A DNA stretch of 25,022 bases from an uncultured archaeon (GTDB taxonomy: Archaea > Thermoproteota > Nitrososphaeria > Nitrososphaerales > CALBXV01): NCBI GenBank assembly GCA_937890045.1, contig CALBXV010000178.1, positions 1-25,022 of the forward strand, written 5' to 3'. A program made the position numbers and the translations under genes. Under the pieces are notes generated by a model. That model made no database searches. It was not told where the DNA came from and worked only from the letters and a program-made list of their open reading frames with translations. Below are positions 1 through 4,830 of this stretch, piece after piece. The stretch's first letter is position 1, and each line of letters begins with the position of its first letter.

Positions 1-289
1 GGTCTGGTATTAATCCTACTACACCTGTCAGTTGTTCTAAGTCATACAACATCTCACCCGAATGCATCAAGTCATATGTAACTTGGTGTGCTGTAGGGCA
101 CGAGATTAAATCATTAAACTCTTCCATACGAGAACCAGCCCGAGTGAAAACTGTCCACCCACCTTTCGGTGCGTTAATACATTCCTCATATATTTTTAAA
201 CAAGTTTCTTCATCTAAAAAATTATCAAAAACGGCATGTGGAATTCCTGCCTTTTTATTTTTATCCCATTCTTGTTTTTTATTAATCAT
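1..289 (-). CDS. 2-oxoglutarate/Fe(II)-dependent oxygenase, N-terminal part (truncated by window edge)
   Basis: The minus frame opens at ATG 289 and stays open for 96 codons to the left edge. A GGAG ribosome site lies about 6 nt before the ATG. The translation has the pattern HAVFDNFLDEETCLKIYEE near residues 18-36 and LEQLTGVVGLIPD at the end of the visible part. Both resemble the region just before the HxD iron motif of prolyl-4-hydroxylase-like 2OG-Fe(II) oxygenases, which are common in marine phages and sugar loci. The iron ligands themselves would lie beyond the window, so catalytic competence cannot be judged. The upstream small ORF ends in ATGATTAA, overlapping this start, which suggests translational coupling. 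Confidence 0.72.
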   Translation of the reverse strand, partial: MINKKQEWDKNKKAGIPHAVFDNFLDEETCLKIYEECINAPKGGWTVFTRAGSRMEEFNDLISCPTAHQVTYDLMHSGEMLYDLEQLTGVVGLIPD

Positions 290-482
290 TTTTATCTCCG
301 TTAAATACACTATTATACTTACACTTACGCTGATTATTATATAACGCCAACTCAAATATTCTCATATGAGTACTGTGAAACAAAGAAATACACTTATTCA
401 CTACAGTTACGACGCTATTGTGTAAGGTAATCGCTGTTTTGCGTAAGGCTTTTATCACTTGTGATAAGACTTGATATATCAT
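282..482 (-). CDS. Small hypothetical protein overlapping the oxygenase start
   Basis: An open frame extends up to ATG 539, but the best start is ATG 482, because GAGGG lies 8 nt upstream of it; ATG 488 is also possible. The product would be about 66 residues, basic and probably helical, with no domain I recognise. Its stop overlaps the oxygenase start in the sequence ATGATTAA, an arrangement typical of compact phage operons and the main reason for listing it. Codon use gives no strong support and the region could instead be a leader. Confidence is therefore low to moderate. Confidence 0.38.
   Translation of the reverse strand: MIYQVLSQVIKALRKTAITLHNSVVTVVNKCISLFHSTHMRIFELALYNNQRKCKYNSVFNGDKND
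302..316. repeat. 15-bp repeat TAAATACACTATTAT, copy 1
   Basis: TAAATACACTATTAT at 302-316 is identical to 1342-1356, which forms the loop and right arm of the inverted repeat there. Read on the minus strand this copy contains TATAAT shortly before the oxygenase ribosome site, so it could contribute a -10 element. No convincing -35 lies at the right distance. Confidence 0.5.
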
Positions 483-571
483 TTTCATATCCCTCAAAAT
501 TTCTCCTCGATACGAGTACAGGTAAGGCGAGCCTGTCATTTTGTCATACTTTGCGATTCACGAGTAATTGC

Positions 572-766
572 CTACCCGTCCCCCAAAATCACTCCCGTTG
601 AGCGCCAATACGCTTTTGTCTGTGGAGACTCAAACATCGCTTGCAGAGCAATTTCAAGCGTTTCGTCGTCGCATTCTGTATAGAATATACCACTTATTAG
701 ATCTTGCACGATTTCTTGCTGTATCTCTTTATCTATCTCTATTATACTTCGTAAGTTTGCGCTCAT
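572..766 (-). CDS. Small acidic hypothetical protein (64 aa)
   Basis: The ORF runs from ATG 766 to a stop at 572. The product is acidic and predicted mostly helical, with repeated E/D-I-L patterns and a central CDDETLEIALQAMFES segment. It has no transmembrane segment and no family I recognise. It is the first ORF of reasonable length downstream of the promoter-rich region, and the tandem operator-like repeat at 814-853 sits about 50 bp upstream. A 15-bp block (770-784) directly precedes the start codon and recurs at 1249-1263. The only purine-rich ribosome-site candidate lies unusually far upstream. Probably a real early-type phage gene. Confidence 0.5.
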   Translation of the reverse strand: MSANLRSIIEIDKEIQQEIVQDLISGIFYTECDDETLEIALQAMFESPQTKAYWRSTGVILGDG

Positions 767-769
767 TAT

Positions 770-784
770 TTTTTAGCGTACCGC
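770..784. repeat. 15-bp direct repeat TTTTTAGCGTACCGC, copy 1
   Basis: Identical to 1249-1263. On the minus strand this copy reads GCGGTACGCTAAAAA and lies immediately before ATG 766; the other copy lies just before a possible GTG at 1241. It may be a shared 5' leader or a regulatory site. Confidence 0.55.
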
Positions 785-813
785 CTTTCTTTCGTTTTAC
801 CTATTCCAATATA

Positions 814-853
814 GTGAGTAAAATACTACTCAAGTGAGTAATATACTACTCAG
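814..853. repeat. Tandem 20-bp operator-like repeat
   Basis: Two adjacent 20-bp units, GTGAGTAAAATACTACTCAA (814-833) and GTGAGTAATATACTACTCAG (834-853), match at 18 of 20 positions. Each unit contains an inverted GAGTA/TACTC pair, so each could bind a dimeric repressor, one helical turn pair apart. The position upstream of the 64-aa ORF and downstream of the minus-strand promoters fits an operator. Function is inferred only. Confidence 0.6.
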
Positions 854-926
854 TTAGAGCGGTGTTACAGAATCGCACTGCACCTTCTATTCTGGACGAA
901 TAGCGTATCTCTCTTGATACTTCCAC
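846..926 (-). CDS. Candidate 26-residue mini-ORF with GTG start
   Basis: GTG 926 is preceded by AGAAGG with a 6-nt spacer, an almost ideal ribosome site, and the frame stays open for 26 codons to TAG 848-846. The peptide starts MEVSREIRYSSRIEG and resembles nothing I know. It is the clearest of three places in 880-1060 where TAGAAGG is followed by a possible start. The ORF is too short for codon statistics, so it is listed because of the ribosome site alone. Confidence 0.25.
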   Translation of the reverse strand: MEVSREIRYSSRIEGAVRFCNTALTE

Positions 927-948
927 CGCAAACCTTCTAATTTTTTTT

Positions 949-1008
949 GGTGGGCGGCTGTATAAATCTAGTTCGAACTAGATTCCGAGTATTTCATAGC
1001 CACCCACC
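949..1008. promoter_or_regulatory. Extended hairpin around a perfect 20-bp palindrome
   Basis: The arms 949-959 and 998-1008 pair over 11 positions; in the minus-sense RNA the single imperfect pair is a G-U wobble. Inside lies AATCTAGTTCGAACTAGATT (965-984), a perfect 20-bp palindrome. The structure is followed by A residues in the minus sense and by no T run in the plus sense, so it is not a standard terminator. It may be a repressor operator, a structured leader or part of a noncoding RNA. The GTTCGAA inside looks like a tRNA T-loop, but its stem geometry does not fit a tRNA. Confidence 0.6.
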
Positions 1009-1010
1009 GT

Positions 1011-1043
1011 ATGTCAGGTAGAAAGGAATAAGAACCTGACGTA
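1011..1043. repeat. Inverted repeat / hairpin GTCAGGT...ACCTGAC
   Basis: GTCAGGT and ACCTGAC are separated by 14 nt and extend to about 10 pairs in a plus-sense RNA with one wobble. It directly abuts the large hairpin at 949-1008, so the two could form one structured leader. Confidence 0.45.
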
Positions 1044-1102
1044 ATGAAAACCTTCTAAGAATAAGTATCAACTAAAGCGTTGAAATACCATTCTTTTTTC
1101 AT

Positions 1103-1124
1103 GCGGCTTTACGCCCTTTGCCGC
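1103..1124. repeat. GCGGC/GCCGC hairpin
   Basis: A 5-bp GC-only stem (1103-1107 with 1120-1124) surrounds a 12-nt loop. It is followed by TTTT in the plus sense, which makes only a weak terminator. In the minus sense it sits just before an ATG at 1102 that opens a 15-codon ORF, so it could also control initiation. Confidence 0.35.
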
Positions 1125-1199
1125 TTTTCAGTACTATTCCCTTATTTCATGGAGCGGGCTTTATCTAAGTCAAGTATATAACCTCATTATTATACCCTA

Positions 1200-1228
1200 A
1201 TATAACACATAAACCAGGTACGTGTCAA
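1200..1228 (-). promoter_or_regulatory. Sigma-70-like promoter, minus strand
   Basis: On the minus strand TTGACA (1228-1223) is followed after 17 bp by TTATAT (1205-1200), a perfect -35 with a good -10. A second TATAAT-like sequence lies a few bases downstream. The -35 sits inside the 14-bp block 1224-1237 that recurs at 1498-1511 and 5567-5580. Transcription would run toward the small ORFs and oxygenase at the left end. Confidence 0.7.
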
Positions 1229-1248
1229 GCCTTTTCTTCACTATTTTC

Positions 1249-1263
1249 TTTTTAGCGTACCGC
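1249..1263. repeat. 15-bp direct repeat TTTTTAGCGTACCGC, copy 2
   Basis: Identical to 770-784. This copy runs into a CCGCGCGG palindrome and lies just upstream, on the minus strand, of the 1200-1228 promoter. Confidence 0.55.
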
Positions 1264-1312
1264 GCGGAATATTTGGGGGTCCCTGTATAGGTTTATGCTA
1301 TACTTTAGACAG

Positions 1313-1365
1313 AAGCGGTTGATAACTCCTTTCATATGCTATAAATACACTATTATCAACCGCTT
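1313..1365. promoter_or_regulatory. 13-bp perfect inverted repeat with divergent -35-like arms
   Basis: AAGCGGTTGATAA (1313-1325) is the exact reverse complement of 1353-1365, with a 27-nt spacer. Each arm carries TTGATA. On the minus strand TTGATA is followed after 17 bp by TATGAA, a moderate promoter; on the plus strand TATAAA follows after 15 bp. Such an arrangement suits a regulator binding both arms by looping or dimerising. Confidence 0.6.
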
Positions 1366-1389
1366 TTGCCAAAATAATGAAAATAAAGC

Positions 1390-1418
1390 TTGACTTTCTC
1401 AGGCAGGGTGCGTATATT
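1390..1418 (+). promoter_or_regulatory. Sigma-70-like promoter, plus strand
   Basis: TTGACT (1390-1395), a 17-bp spacer and TATATT (1413-1418) make a good promoter pointing right, against all genes in the window. It would transcribe the 77-codon plus ORF or produce an antisense RNA across the downstream end of the 2.0-2.6 kb genes. It may be accidental. Confidence 0.4.
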
Positions 1419-1473
1419 ACCAGGTTAGACAGCGCTGCCTTTCAAGTGGGCTATATACTACATGATACTACGA

Positions 1474-1502
1474 ATATACGAAAGAAACGCTATATAAGTC
1501 AA
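1474..1502 (-). promoter_or_regulatory. Sigma-70-like promoter, minus strand
   Basis: On the minus strand TTGACT (1502-1497) is followed after 18 bp by TATATT (1478-1473). The upstream part lies in the 14-bp block shared with 1224-1237 and 5567-5580. The match with the 5.57-kb copy extends to 21 of 22 positions. Confidence 0.6.
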
Positions 1503-1531
1503 GCCTTTTCTCAAAAAAATTTGGCGGGCGG

Positions 1532-1540
1532 TGATATAAT
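1532..1540 (+). promoter_or_regulatory. Extended -10 element TGATATAAT, plus strand
   Basis: TGATATAAT is a perfect extended -10 on the plus strand. It overlaps the -10 of the minus-strand promoter at 1533-1561, so the two could compete. No clear -35 precedes it. Confidence 0.3.
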
Positions 1541-1561
1541 CCTAGCGCCTGGGTATGTCAA
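1533..1561 (-). promoter_or_regulatory. Sigma-70-like promoter, minus strand
   Basis: TTGACA (1561-1556), a 17-bp spacer and TATATC (1538-1533) on the minus strand. Together with 1474-1502, 1331-1359 and 1200-1228 it forms a tandem leftward promoter array. Confidence 0.55.
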
Positions 1562-1734
1562 AATGTCATACTATAGCGCTTGGATTGGCTACCGTGCTAC
1601 ATTAGCGTAGAAAAGCCCCCCTACTGGCAGGAAATGGCGCGCGACACACACGCGCTAAGCAAAATTAGTAGTGAGGTATTATATTTTTTACTCCCAGGCC
1701 ATATGAATCTATCATATTTGTGGGTAGTGGTGGG

Positions 1735-1794
1735 TTAAAAGGGTAGGATATGGATGATATGTAAGACGCTTATAGTATCATTAAGAGAGCGCAT
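1735..1794 (-). CDS. Candidate 19-residue leader peptide
   Basis: ATG 1794 is preceded by AGGAG with an 8-nt spacer and opens 19 codons (MRSLNDTISVLHIIHILPF) to TAA 1737-1735. A perfect extended -10 lies at 1824-1832, giving a predicted start site only about ten bases before the ribosome site. Promoter, ribosome site and ORF are thus correctly ordered. The peptide has a hydrophobic second half. Whether it is translated is unknown. Confidence 0.3.
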   Translation of the reverse strand: MRSLNDTISVLHIIHILPF

Positions 1795-1823
1795 CCTCTA
1801 CTCTCCTGTAGCTTTTTTCCTAT

Positions 1824-1832
1824 ATTATATCA
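1824..1832 (-). promoter_or_regulatory. Extended -10 promoter element, minus strand
   Basis: TGATATAAT on the minus strand (1832-1824) is a consensus extended -10, which can work without a -35. It lies just upstream of the AGGAG and ATG of the 19-codon ORF at 1735-1794. Confidence 0.45.
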
Positions 1833-1928
1833 TATAAGCATAATAGTGGCGAGTGTATTTATCCTTCAGGATTCAATGATTTGTGTGCTTTGTGAGCCCA
1901 TCAGAGTTATGGACTGTTCGGGTATTGG

Positions 1929-1947
1929 CGCTTTAAAATTTAGAGCG
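1929..1947. promoter_or_regulatory. 19-bp imperfect palindrome
   Basis: CGCTTTAAAATTTAGAGCG is symmetrical around its central base except for one position. It lies just downstream of the last gene of the 2-kb block and contains TTAGAGCGG-like sequence also seen near 854-862. Operator-like, with no terminator T run on either side. Confidence 0.35.
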
Positions 1948-1983
1948 GAGCAGATTACTCGGTAAGAGTTTGTATATATATAT

Positions 1984-2295
1984 CTATATATCGTGTTGGT
2001 TTGTGGTACTATCGTCGTTGAATGAAGAGTCGTAGAATTTACCACTTGAGCCGTGACCTATGTAAGGCGCTGAGGTATAATCTACTTGTCCTTCGTGATT
2101 TTCTTTGGTTTGCTTTGGCGTTGGTATAGCAATAGTATCTGCTACTCTTGCTGGTTCTGTATGTCTACCTTTCTTCCATATGCTATACTCATCTTCAAGT
2201 GTCCATCTAAGACGTTGAACAATAAGTCTAGCTCTGATAACTATTAAACCTATACCAATCCACCATAATCTTAACCAAATTTTAGCTACGCTCAT
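1984..2295 (-). CDS. Small membrane-anchored hypothetical protein (about 103 aa)
   Basis: I chose ATG 2295 because it overlaps the stop of the preceding gene as ATGA; ATG 2307 in the same frame is possible. An N-terminal hydrophobic segment (LWWIGIGLIVI) is followed by a basic helix and a long polar tail rich in D, S, T and H, so the protein looks like a single-pass membrane protein. I recognise no family. Paired with the overlapping upstream single-pass protein it recalls the layout of phage spanin or holin-type accessory pairs, but no sequence signature supports a lysis role. Confidence 0.55.
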   Translation of the reverse strand: MSVAKIWLRLWWIGIGLIVIRARLIVQRLRWTLEDEYSIWKKGRHTEPARVADTIAIPTPKQTKENHEGQVDYTSAPYIGHGSSGKFYDSSFNDDSTTNQHDI

Positions 2296-2582
2296 TGTAC
2301 TAACCATACCATTTCGGGTGATGATCCGTTATTAGTAATCGAAACGAGTCTGACGTGGTGAGGGCTACGAGATAAAGTTGAGACGCCACGAGATAAAGTT
2401 TTAGATGAGACGCTATAAGATGAGACGCTATAAGATGAGACGCTATAAGATGAGACGCTTTGGGTGTTGATAGGTAGGAATCCCTCGACATCTTGTATGT
2501 CGGGGGTGAATCGGTATTCCCAATACGTGAATATCGGGGCGATTAAAAATATTAAGCCGACGATAACTATTTTTTTATTCAA
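2292..2582 (-). CDS. Membrane-anchored Ser-rich repeat protein (96 aa, TTG start)
   Basis: The frame starts at TTG 2582 because the in-frame codon just before it is TGA; GAG lies about 9 nt upstream. Residues 1-21 form a signal anchor (KKIVIVGLIFLIAPIFTYW). The middle carries SSYSV units encoded by a 15-bp tandem repeat, then TLSRGVSTLSR from a second repeat. The C-terminus is ordinary. The layout suggests a tethered stalk outside the inner membrane. The next gene starts inside its stop codon. No family recognised. Confidence 0.55.
   Translation of the reverse strand: MNKKIVIVGLIFLIAPIFTYWEYRFTPDIQDVEGFLPINTQSVSSYSVSSYSVSSYSVSSKTLSRGVSTLSRSPHHVRLVSITNNGSSPEMVWLVQ
2403..2459. repeat. 15-bp tandem repeat, about 3.8 copies, inside a gene
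   Basis: The unit AGATGAGACGCTATA recurs every 15 bp, keeps the reading frame and encodes SSYSV on the minus strand. Copies are identical, pointing to recent slippage. A second 21-bp-period repeat of ACGAGATAAAGTT lies next to it at 2367-2400. Confidence 0.85.
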
Positions 2583-2633
2583 TCATTTTTCTCTGGTTAA
2601 AAAGATTTTTGCTAACTCCAATAATATATATCA

Positions 2634-2658
2634 TCGTAGTTTTATTTTATTACTACGA
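2634..2658. repeat. Small hairpin between SGNH hydrolase and repeat protein
   Basis: TCGTAGT and ACTACGA (7 bp) flank an 11-nt AT-only loop in the 86-bp gap between genes. No T run follows in either sense, so it is more likely an RNA-processing or pausing element than a terminator. Confidence 0.3.
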
Positions 2659-2668
2659 ATTGTTTTAT

Positions 2669-3451
2669 TTACAAAATATTTTGCTTCTCGGCGTACTTTA
2701 CAAGTATCTCATACCATAATCTATTTGCTTCTGCGTTAGGATGTCCACAATCATTATGTGCATACATTCCTTTTTTATCTTTTCTTATTTTATTAGTCAT
2801 ATCATTTAGAATTCTCGAACCACCCCACAAACTATTATTACTATTAAGACCACCACAAAATTCATCCCAACCCTGTTCTGAATAATAATGTTTATCTTGA
2901 TGAATCAAATCCCAACATTTGCTTGGTTCAAACGGTTCTGGTAATTCATAGTGTTCCATTATTTTTTCCGAGCGGAAGACTGAATTATATGCACCTCGTG
3001 CATCATATATTAAATGCTTAGTATTATATTTCTTAAAAATTCCTAATAAAGATAGTACTATATTACCAGTTTTTTGATGATCTATTTCTCTATTCTGTAT
3101 AAATGAAAGCCTTAATTTTTCATAATCTTGCCTTCTTTCAGCAAATGATGATTTTGGTGAACCGCACGATCGAGTCCATTCTGAAGTTATATCATCCCAA
3201 TATTCATAACGGGACATTTCGGTTAATCCTATTAAAAAAAATGTTTCGTTTAATTTTTCTTGATTATTTGAAATCCACTCTATGATTTTCCTGAGAATTC
3301 TTTGATTGCTGCCACCTTCTCTGGATATGTTTATATCTCTTGCGTTATATCTTTTAGAGAATAATGCAGATACTCTTGTTACTTCTTTTGCTGTTGAACC
3401 CATACCATGAGCCCAACTACAACCACAAGAAACTACATATTTTATTGACAT
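2669..3451 (-). CDS. SGNH/GDSL-like hydrolase (260 aa)
   Basis: The N-terminus has VSCGCSWAHG, with the nucleophile serine expected at residue 12. The C-terminus has NDCGHPNAEANRLW, giving an Asp-x-x-His pair near 234-237. These are the first and last conserved blocks of the SGNH fold. Members remove or transfer acyl groups on sugars and lipids; the substrate here is unknown. An AAGG ribosome site lies 6 nt before ATG 3451. It is a distant relative of the second SGNH protein at 9978-10733, with a different middle section, so the two probably act on different substrates or steps. The fold call is good, the activity is inferred. Confidence 0.72.
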   Translation of the reverse strand: MSIKYVVSCGCSWAHGMGSTAKEVTRVSALFSKRYNARDINISREGGSNQRILRKIIEWISNNQEKLNETFFLIGLTEMSRYEYWDDITSEWTRSCGSPKSSFAERRQDYEKLRLSFIQNREIDHQKTGNIVLSLLGIFKKYNTKHLIYDARGAYNSVFRSEKIMEHYELPEPFEPSKCWDLIHQDKHYYSEQGWDEFCGGLNSNNSLWGGSRILNDMTNKIRKDKKGMYAHNDCGHPNAEANRLWYEILVKYAEKQNIL

Positions 3452-3473
3452 ATGTAACCTTTTTATTTTTTAA

Positions 3474-3722
3474 TTAATTAAACATATCATAAATATGTTT
3501 CATGAATAACCCTACAAAACCTGCACCTATTACACCGCGCCACTTTGTAGTATCCTTTCTAAACTGAGTATTCTGTTTAGACTCTGCCCACAAACCTGTG
3601 TGTGGATCAAATAAATTTTCTTTGATAAATTTAATGTCATCTCTCATCTCTTTTTGACGAGTATCGTGATGTTCCAATATTTCTAATATGACACTTAAAT
3701 CTTTTTTATCTTGTCCGTTCAA
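3474..3722 (-). CDS. Small coiled-coil protein with C-terminal membrane segment (82 aa, TTG start)
   Basis: TTG 3722 is preceded by GGAG with a 7-nt spacer, which supports the unusual start. Residues 1-35 form a charged, coiled-coil-like helix, followed by LFDPHTGLWAESKQNTQF and a hydrophobic C-terminus (VIGAGFVGLFMKHIYDMF). This layout of soluble helix plus C-terminal membrane helix recalls hemolysin XhlA-like phage proteins that work with holins, but the match is only in shape. It starts a new unit after a 64-bp gap. Confidence 0.6.
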   Translation of the reverse strand: MNGQDKKDLSVILEILEHHDTRQKEMRDDIKFIKENLFDPHTGLWAESKQNTQFRKDTTKWRGVIGAGFVGLFMKHIYDMFN

Positions 3723-3786
3723 TGTTTGACTCCGTTAAATTGTTATCCACTATACTAATATAAATATAGCTTAAAAATAAAAACGG

Positions 3787-4425
3787 CTATTTATCTTCAA
3801 TTGAACGTGATGGATTCATTAAATCTGTTTTTTCTTCTTGAACTACATCACCTAATGTATATGCTACTCTCTCTTCTTGCTCTTCTAAGGGTGTAGGACC
3901 TAACGCTTCTAACATTTTGTTTCTCAACCTAACTACATTAGATGGTGTGTTAAGTAAACGACCACCTGGTTTTAATAAATAAAAACAATTATAACACAAC
4001 AAATATAAATTTTCTAGCTTATGATTTTTTGGGTCATTATCAAAAAAACATAGTAGTAATGGACTAGTCATATCTGATTTTCTAACTTCATCATGCCCAC
4101 AATTACTACATTCTTGAGATGCGTATCCCTCTTTCAACAATCTTTCCTGTAATCTATAATGTGGATAGTTGGGATGATGCCCACTAAAAATTCTATCCAT
4201 TTTTACTTGACTTGAACCTTTTGGTCCCTTAGATATACCAATACCTGTTGCATTTTTATTCTGATGAAATAAATCATACAGTTTAGCATACTTTTTAAAT
4301 GTATTATATGATACTTGTAACAGCCGAGAAGCTGCCATCAAAGATTTAGTATTTGATATAGCCCATTGTATTCTACCCTTTGGAATGGGTTTTTTACGAA
4401 AAGGATCAACTCCCTGTTTAGGCAT
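3787..4425 (-). CDS. HNH endonuclease with N-terminal helix-turn-helix (212 aa)
   Basis: Residues 15-50 look like a resolvase/Fis-type helix-turn-helix (AASRLLQVSYNTFKKYAKL). A zinc-binding HNH core follows: C106 and C109, an LLLCFFDNDPKNHKLENL segment with D129, H135 and N139, then C144 and C147. This arrangement occurs in stand-alone HNH nucleases of large marine phages, often regarded as homing-type elements. The long polar C-terminus after residue 160 is not typical. The gene overlaps the upstream gene by 8 bp, so if it inserted as a mobile element it did so cleanly. Family call confident, biological role unknown. Confidence 0.8.
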   Translation of the reverse strand: MPKQGVDPFRKKPIPKGRIQWAISNTKSLMAASRLLQVSYNTFKKYAKLYDLFHQNKNATGIGISKGPKGSSQVKMDRIFSGHHPNYPHYRLQERLLKEGYASQECSNCGHDEVRKSDMTSPLLLCFFDNDPKNHKLENLYLLCYNCFYLLKPGGRLLNTPSNVVRLRNKMLEALGPTPLEEQEERVAYTLGDVVQEEKTDLMNPSRSIEDK

Positions 4426-4609
4426 TACGTCTCCTAGCGGGCTTCTTCTTTGGTTGAGGTTTACGACCTCTTTGTTTTAATGTTTTTATTTCGTGTTCTA
4501 ACTCACGAACTCTTGAACTATATCTACTGTATTTATTAGCACTTAATAATGCCATTGACATTACACCTAACATAGCGCCTATCAAAATATAACATATTAT
4601 TTCTATCAT
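4418..4609 (-). CDS. Small single-pass membrane protein with basic tail (63 aa)
   Basis: An N-terminal hydrophobic segment (IICYILIGAMLGVMSMALL) is followed by a short amphipathic helix and a very basic C-terminus (RGRKPQPKKKPARRR). Charge distribution puts the tail in the cytoplasm. ATG 4609 overlaps the preceding stop as ATGA. No family recognised; membrane tethering or contact with nucleic acid through the basic tail is only a guess. Confidence 0.62.
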   Translation of the reverse strand: MIEIICYILIGAMLGVMSMALLSANKYSRYSSRVRELEHEIKTLKQRGRKPQPKKKPARRRNA

Positions 4610-4830
4610 AACAATTTCATTTCCTCATCAATTATTGATTTTTCCTCTTCCCACCACCTGGGATATTTATATGTTGTTCCCTTTACTTCCCATAACTCAT
4701 CAAATTTTTCATCACTTAATTTTTTTATTCCTATAAAATATGTTCTTGCCCCACTAACACCAATATCATCCGACAAATCTACAGTTGAGATAATTTCTTT
4801 AGTGCGTTTATTGACAAGATTAAATTTCAT
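4606..4830 (-). CDS. Small hypothetical protein (74 aa)
   Basis: A compact protein starting MKFNLVNKRTKEIIS, with a DIGVSGARTYFIGIKKL core and a Trp-rich YPRWWEEE near the C-terminus. The pattern of short beta strands followed by a helix is common among conserved small phage proteins, but I cannot name the family. Start and stop are fixed by a TAATG junction with the lipoprotein gene upstream and an ATGA overlap downstream. Confidence 0.6.
   Translation of the reverse strand: MKFNLVNKRTKEIISTVDLSDDIGVSGARTYFIGIKKLSDEKFDELWEVKGTTYKYPRWWEEEKSIIDEEMKLL

Larger units (their letters stand above)
767..1983. promoter_or_regulatory. 1.2-kb region without long genes: promoters, palindromes and mini-ORFs
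   Basis: No ORF here looks like a conserved protein. The 77-codon plus-strand ORF at 1377-1610 has no recognisable features and overlaps promoter signals on both strands. The region instead holds at least four sigma-70-like promoters, mostly pointing left, plus tandem and inverted repeats, several hairpins and a few very short ORFs with ribosome sites. Each of these is listed separately. By eye the sequence is less AT-rich than the operons on either side. It looks like a phage early control region. Confidence 0.6.

Noticed and set aside
568..837. Plus-strand 89-codon ORF
   Set aside because: Mirror-frame shadow of the minus-strand ORF at 572-766, with low-complexity hydrophobic sequence.
814..853. 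CRISPR array
   Set aside because: Only two adjacent units without spacers; no cas genes anywhere in the window.
965..984. tRNA gene suggested by GTTCGAA and a nearby CCACCA
   Set aside because: The stem around TTCGAA is 7-10 bp and not the 5-bp T-stem, and no anticodon arm or 7-bp acceptor stem can be placed at the right distance.
846..1107. Amber codon reassignment (TAG read as an amino acid)
   Set aside because: Clear genes in the window, such as the HNH gene, end normally at TAG and no long gene has an internal TAG. Three TAG codons in one frame of this length are not unusual by chance.
1103..1128. Intrinsic terminator
   Set aside because: A 5-bp stem with a 12-nt loop and only four T residues is too weak.
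1340..1347. T4-type late promoter TATAAATA
   Set aside because: It is on the strand opposite to all genes. The same octamer appears by chance at other places in this AT-rich sequence, including inside genes.
1377..1610. 77-codon plus-strand ORF
   Set aside because: No ribosome site, no recognisable features, opposite strand to every gene, and it is crossed by minus-strand promoter elements.
2300..2491. Minus-strand ORF of 63 codons with SHLIA repeats
   Set aside because: Alternative frame of the 15-bp tandem repeat inside 2292-2582; the real frame has the membrane anchor and couples to the next gene.
3723..3786. Promoter in the 64-bp gap after the HNH gene
   Set aside because: TATAGT is present on the minus strand but no -35-like hexamer lies at a suitable distance; only AT-rich sequence and the GGAG of the next gene are seen.
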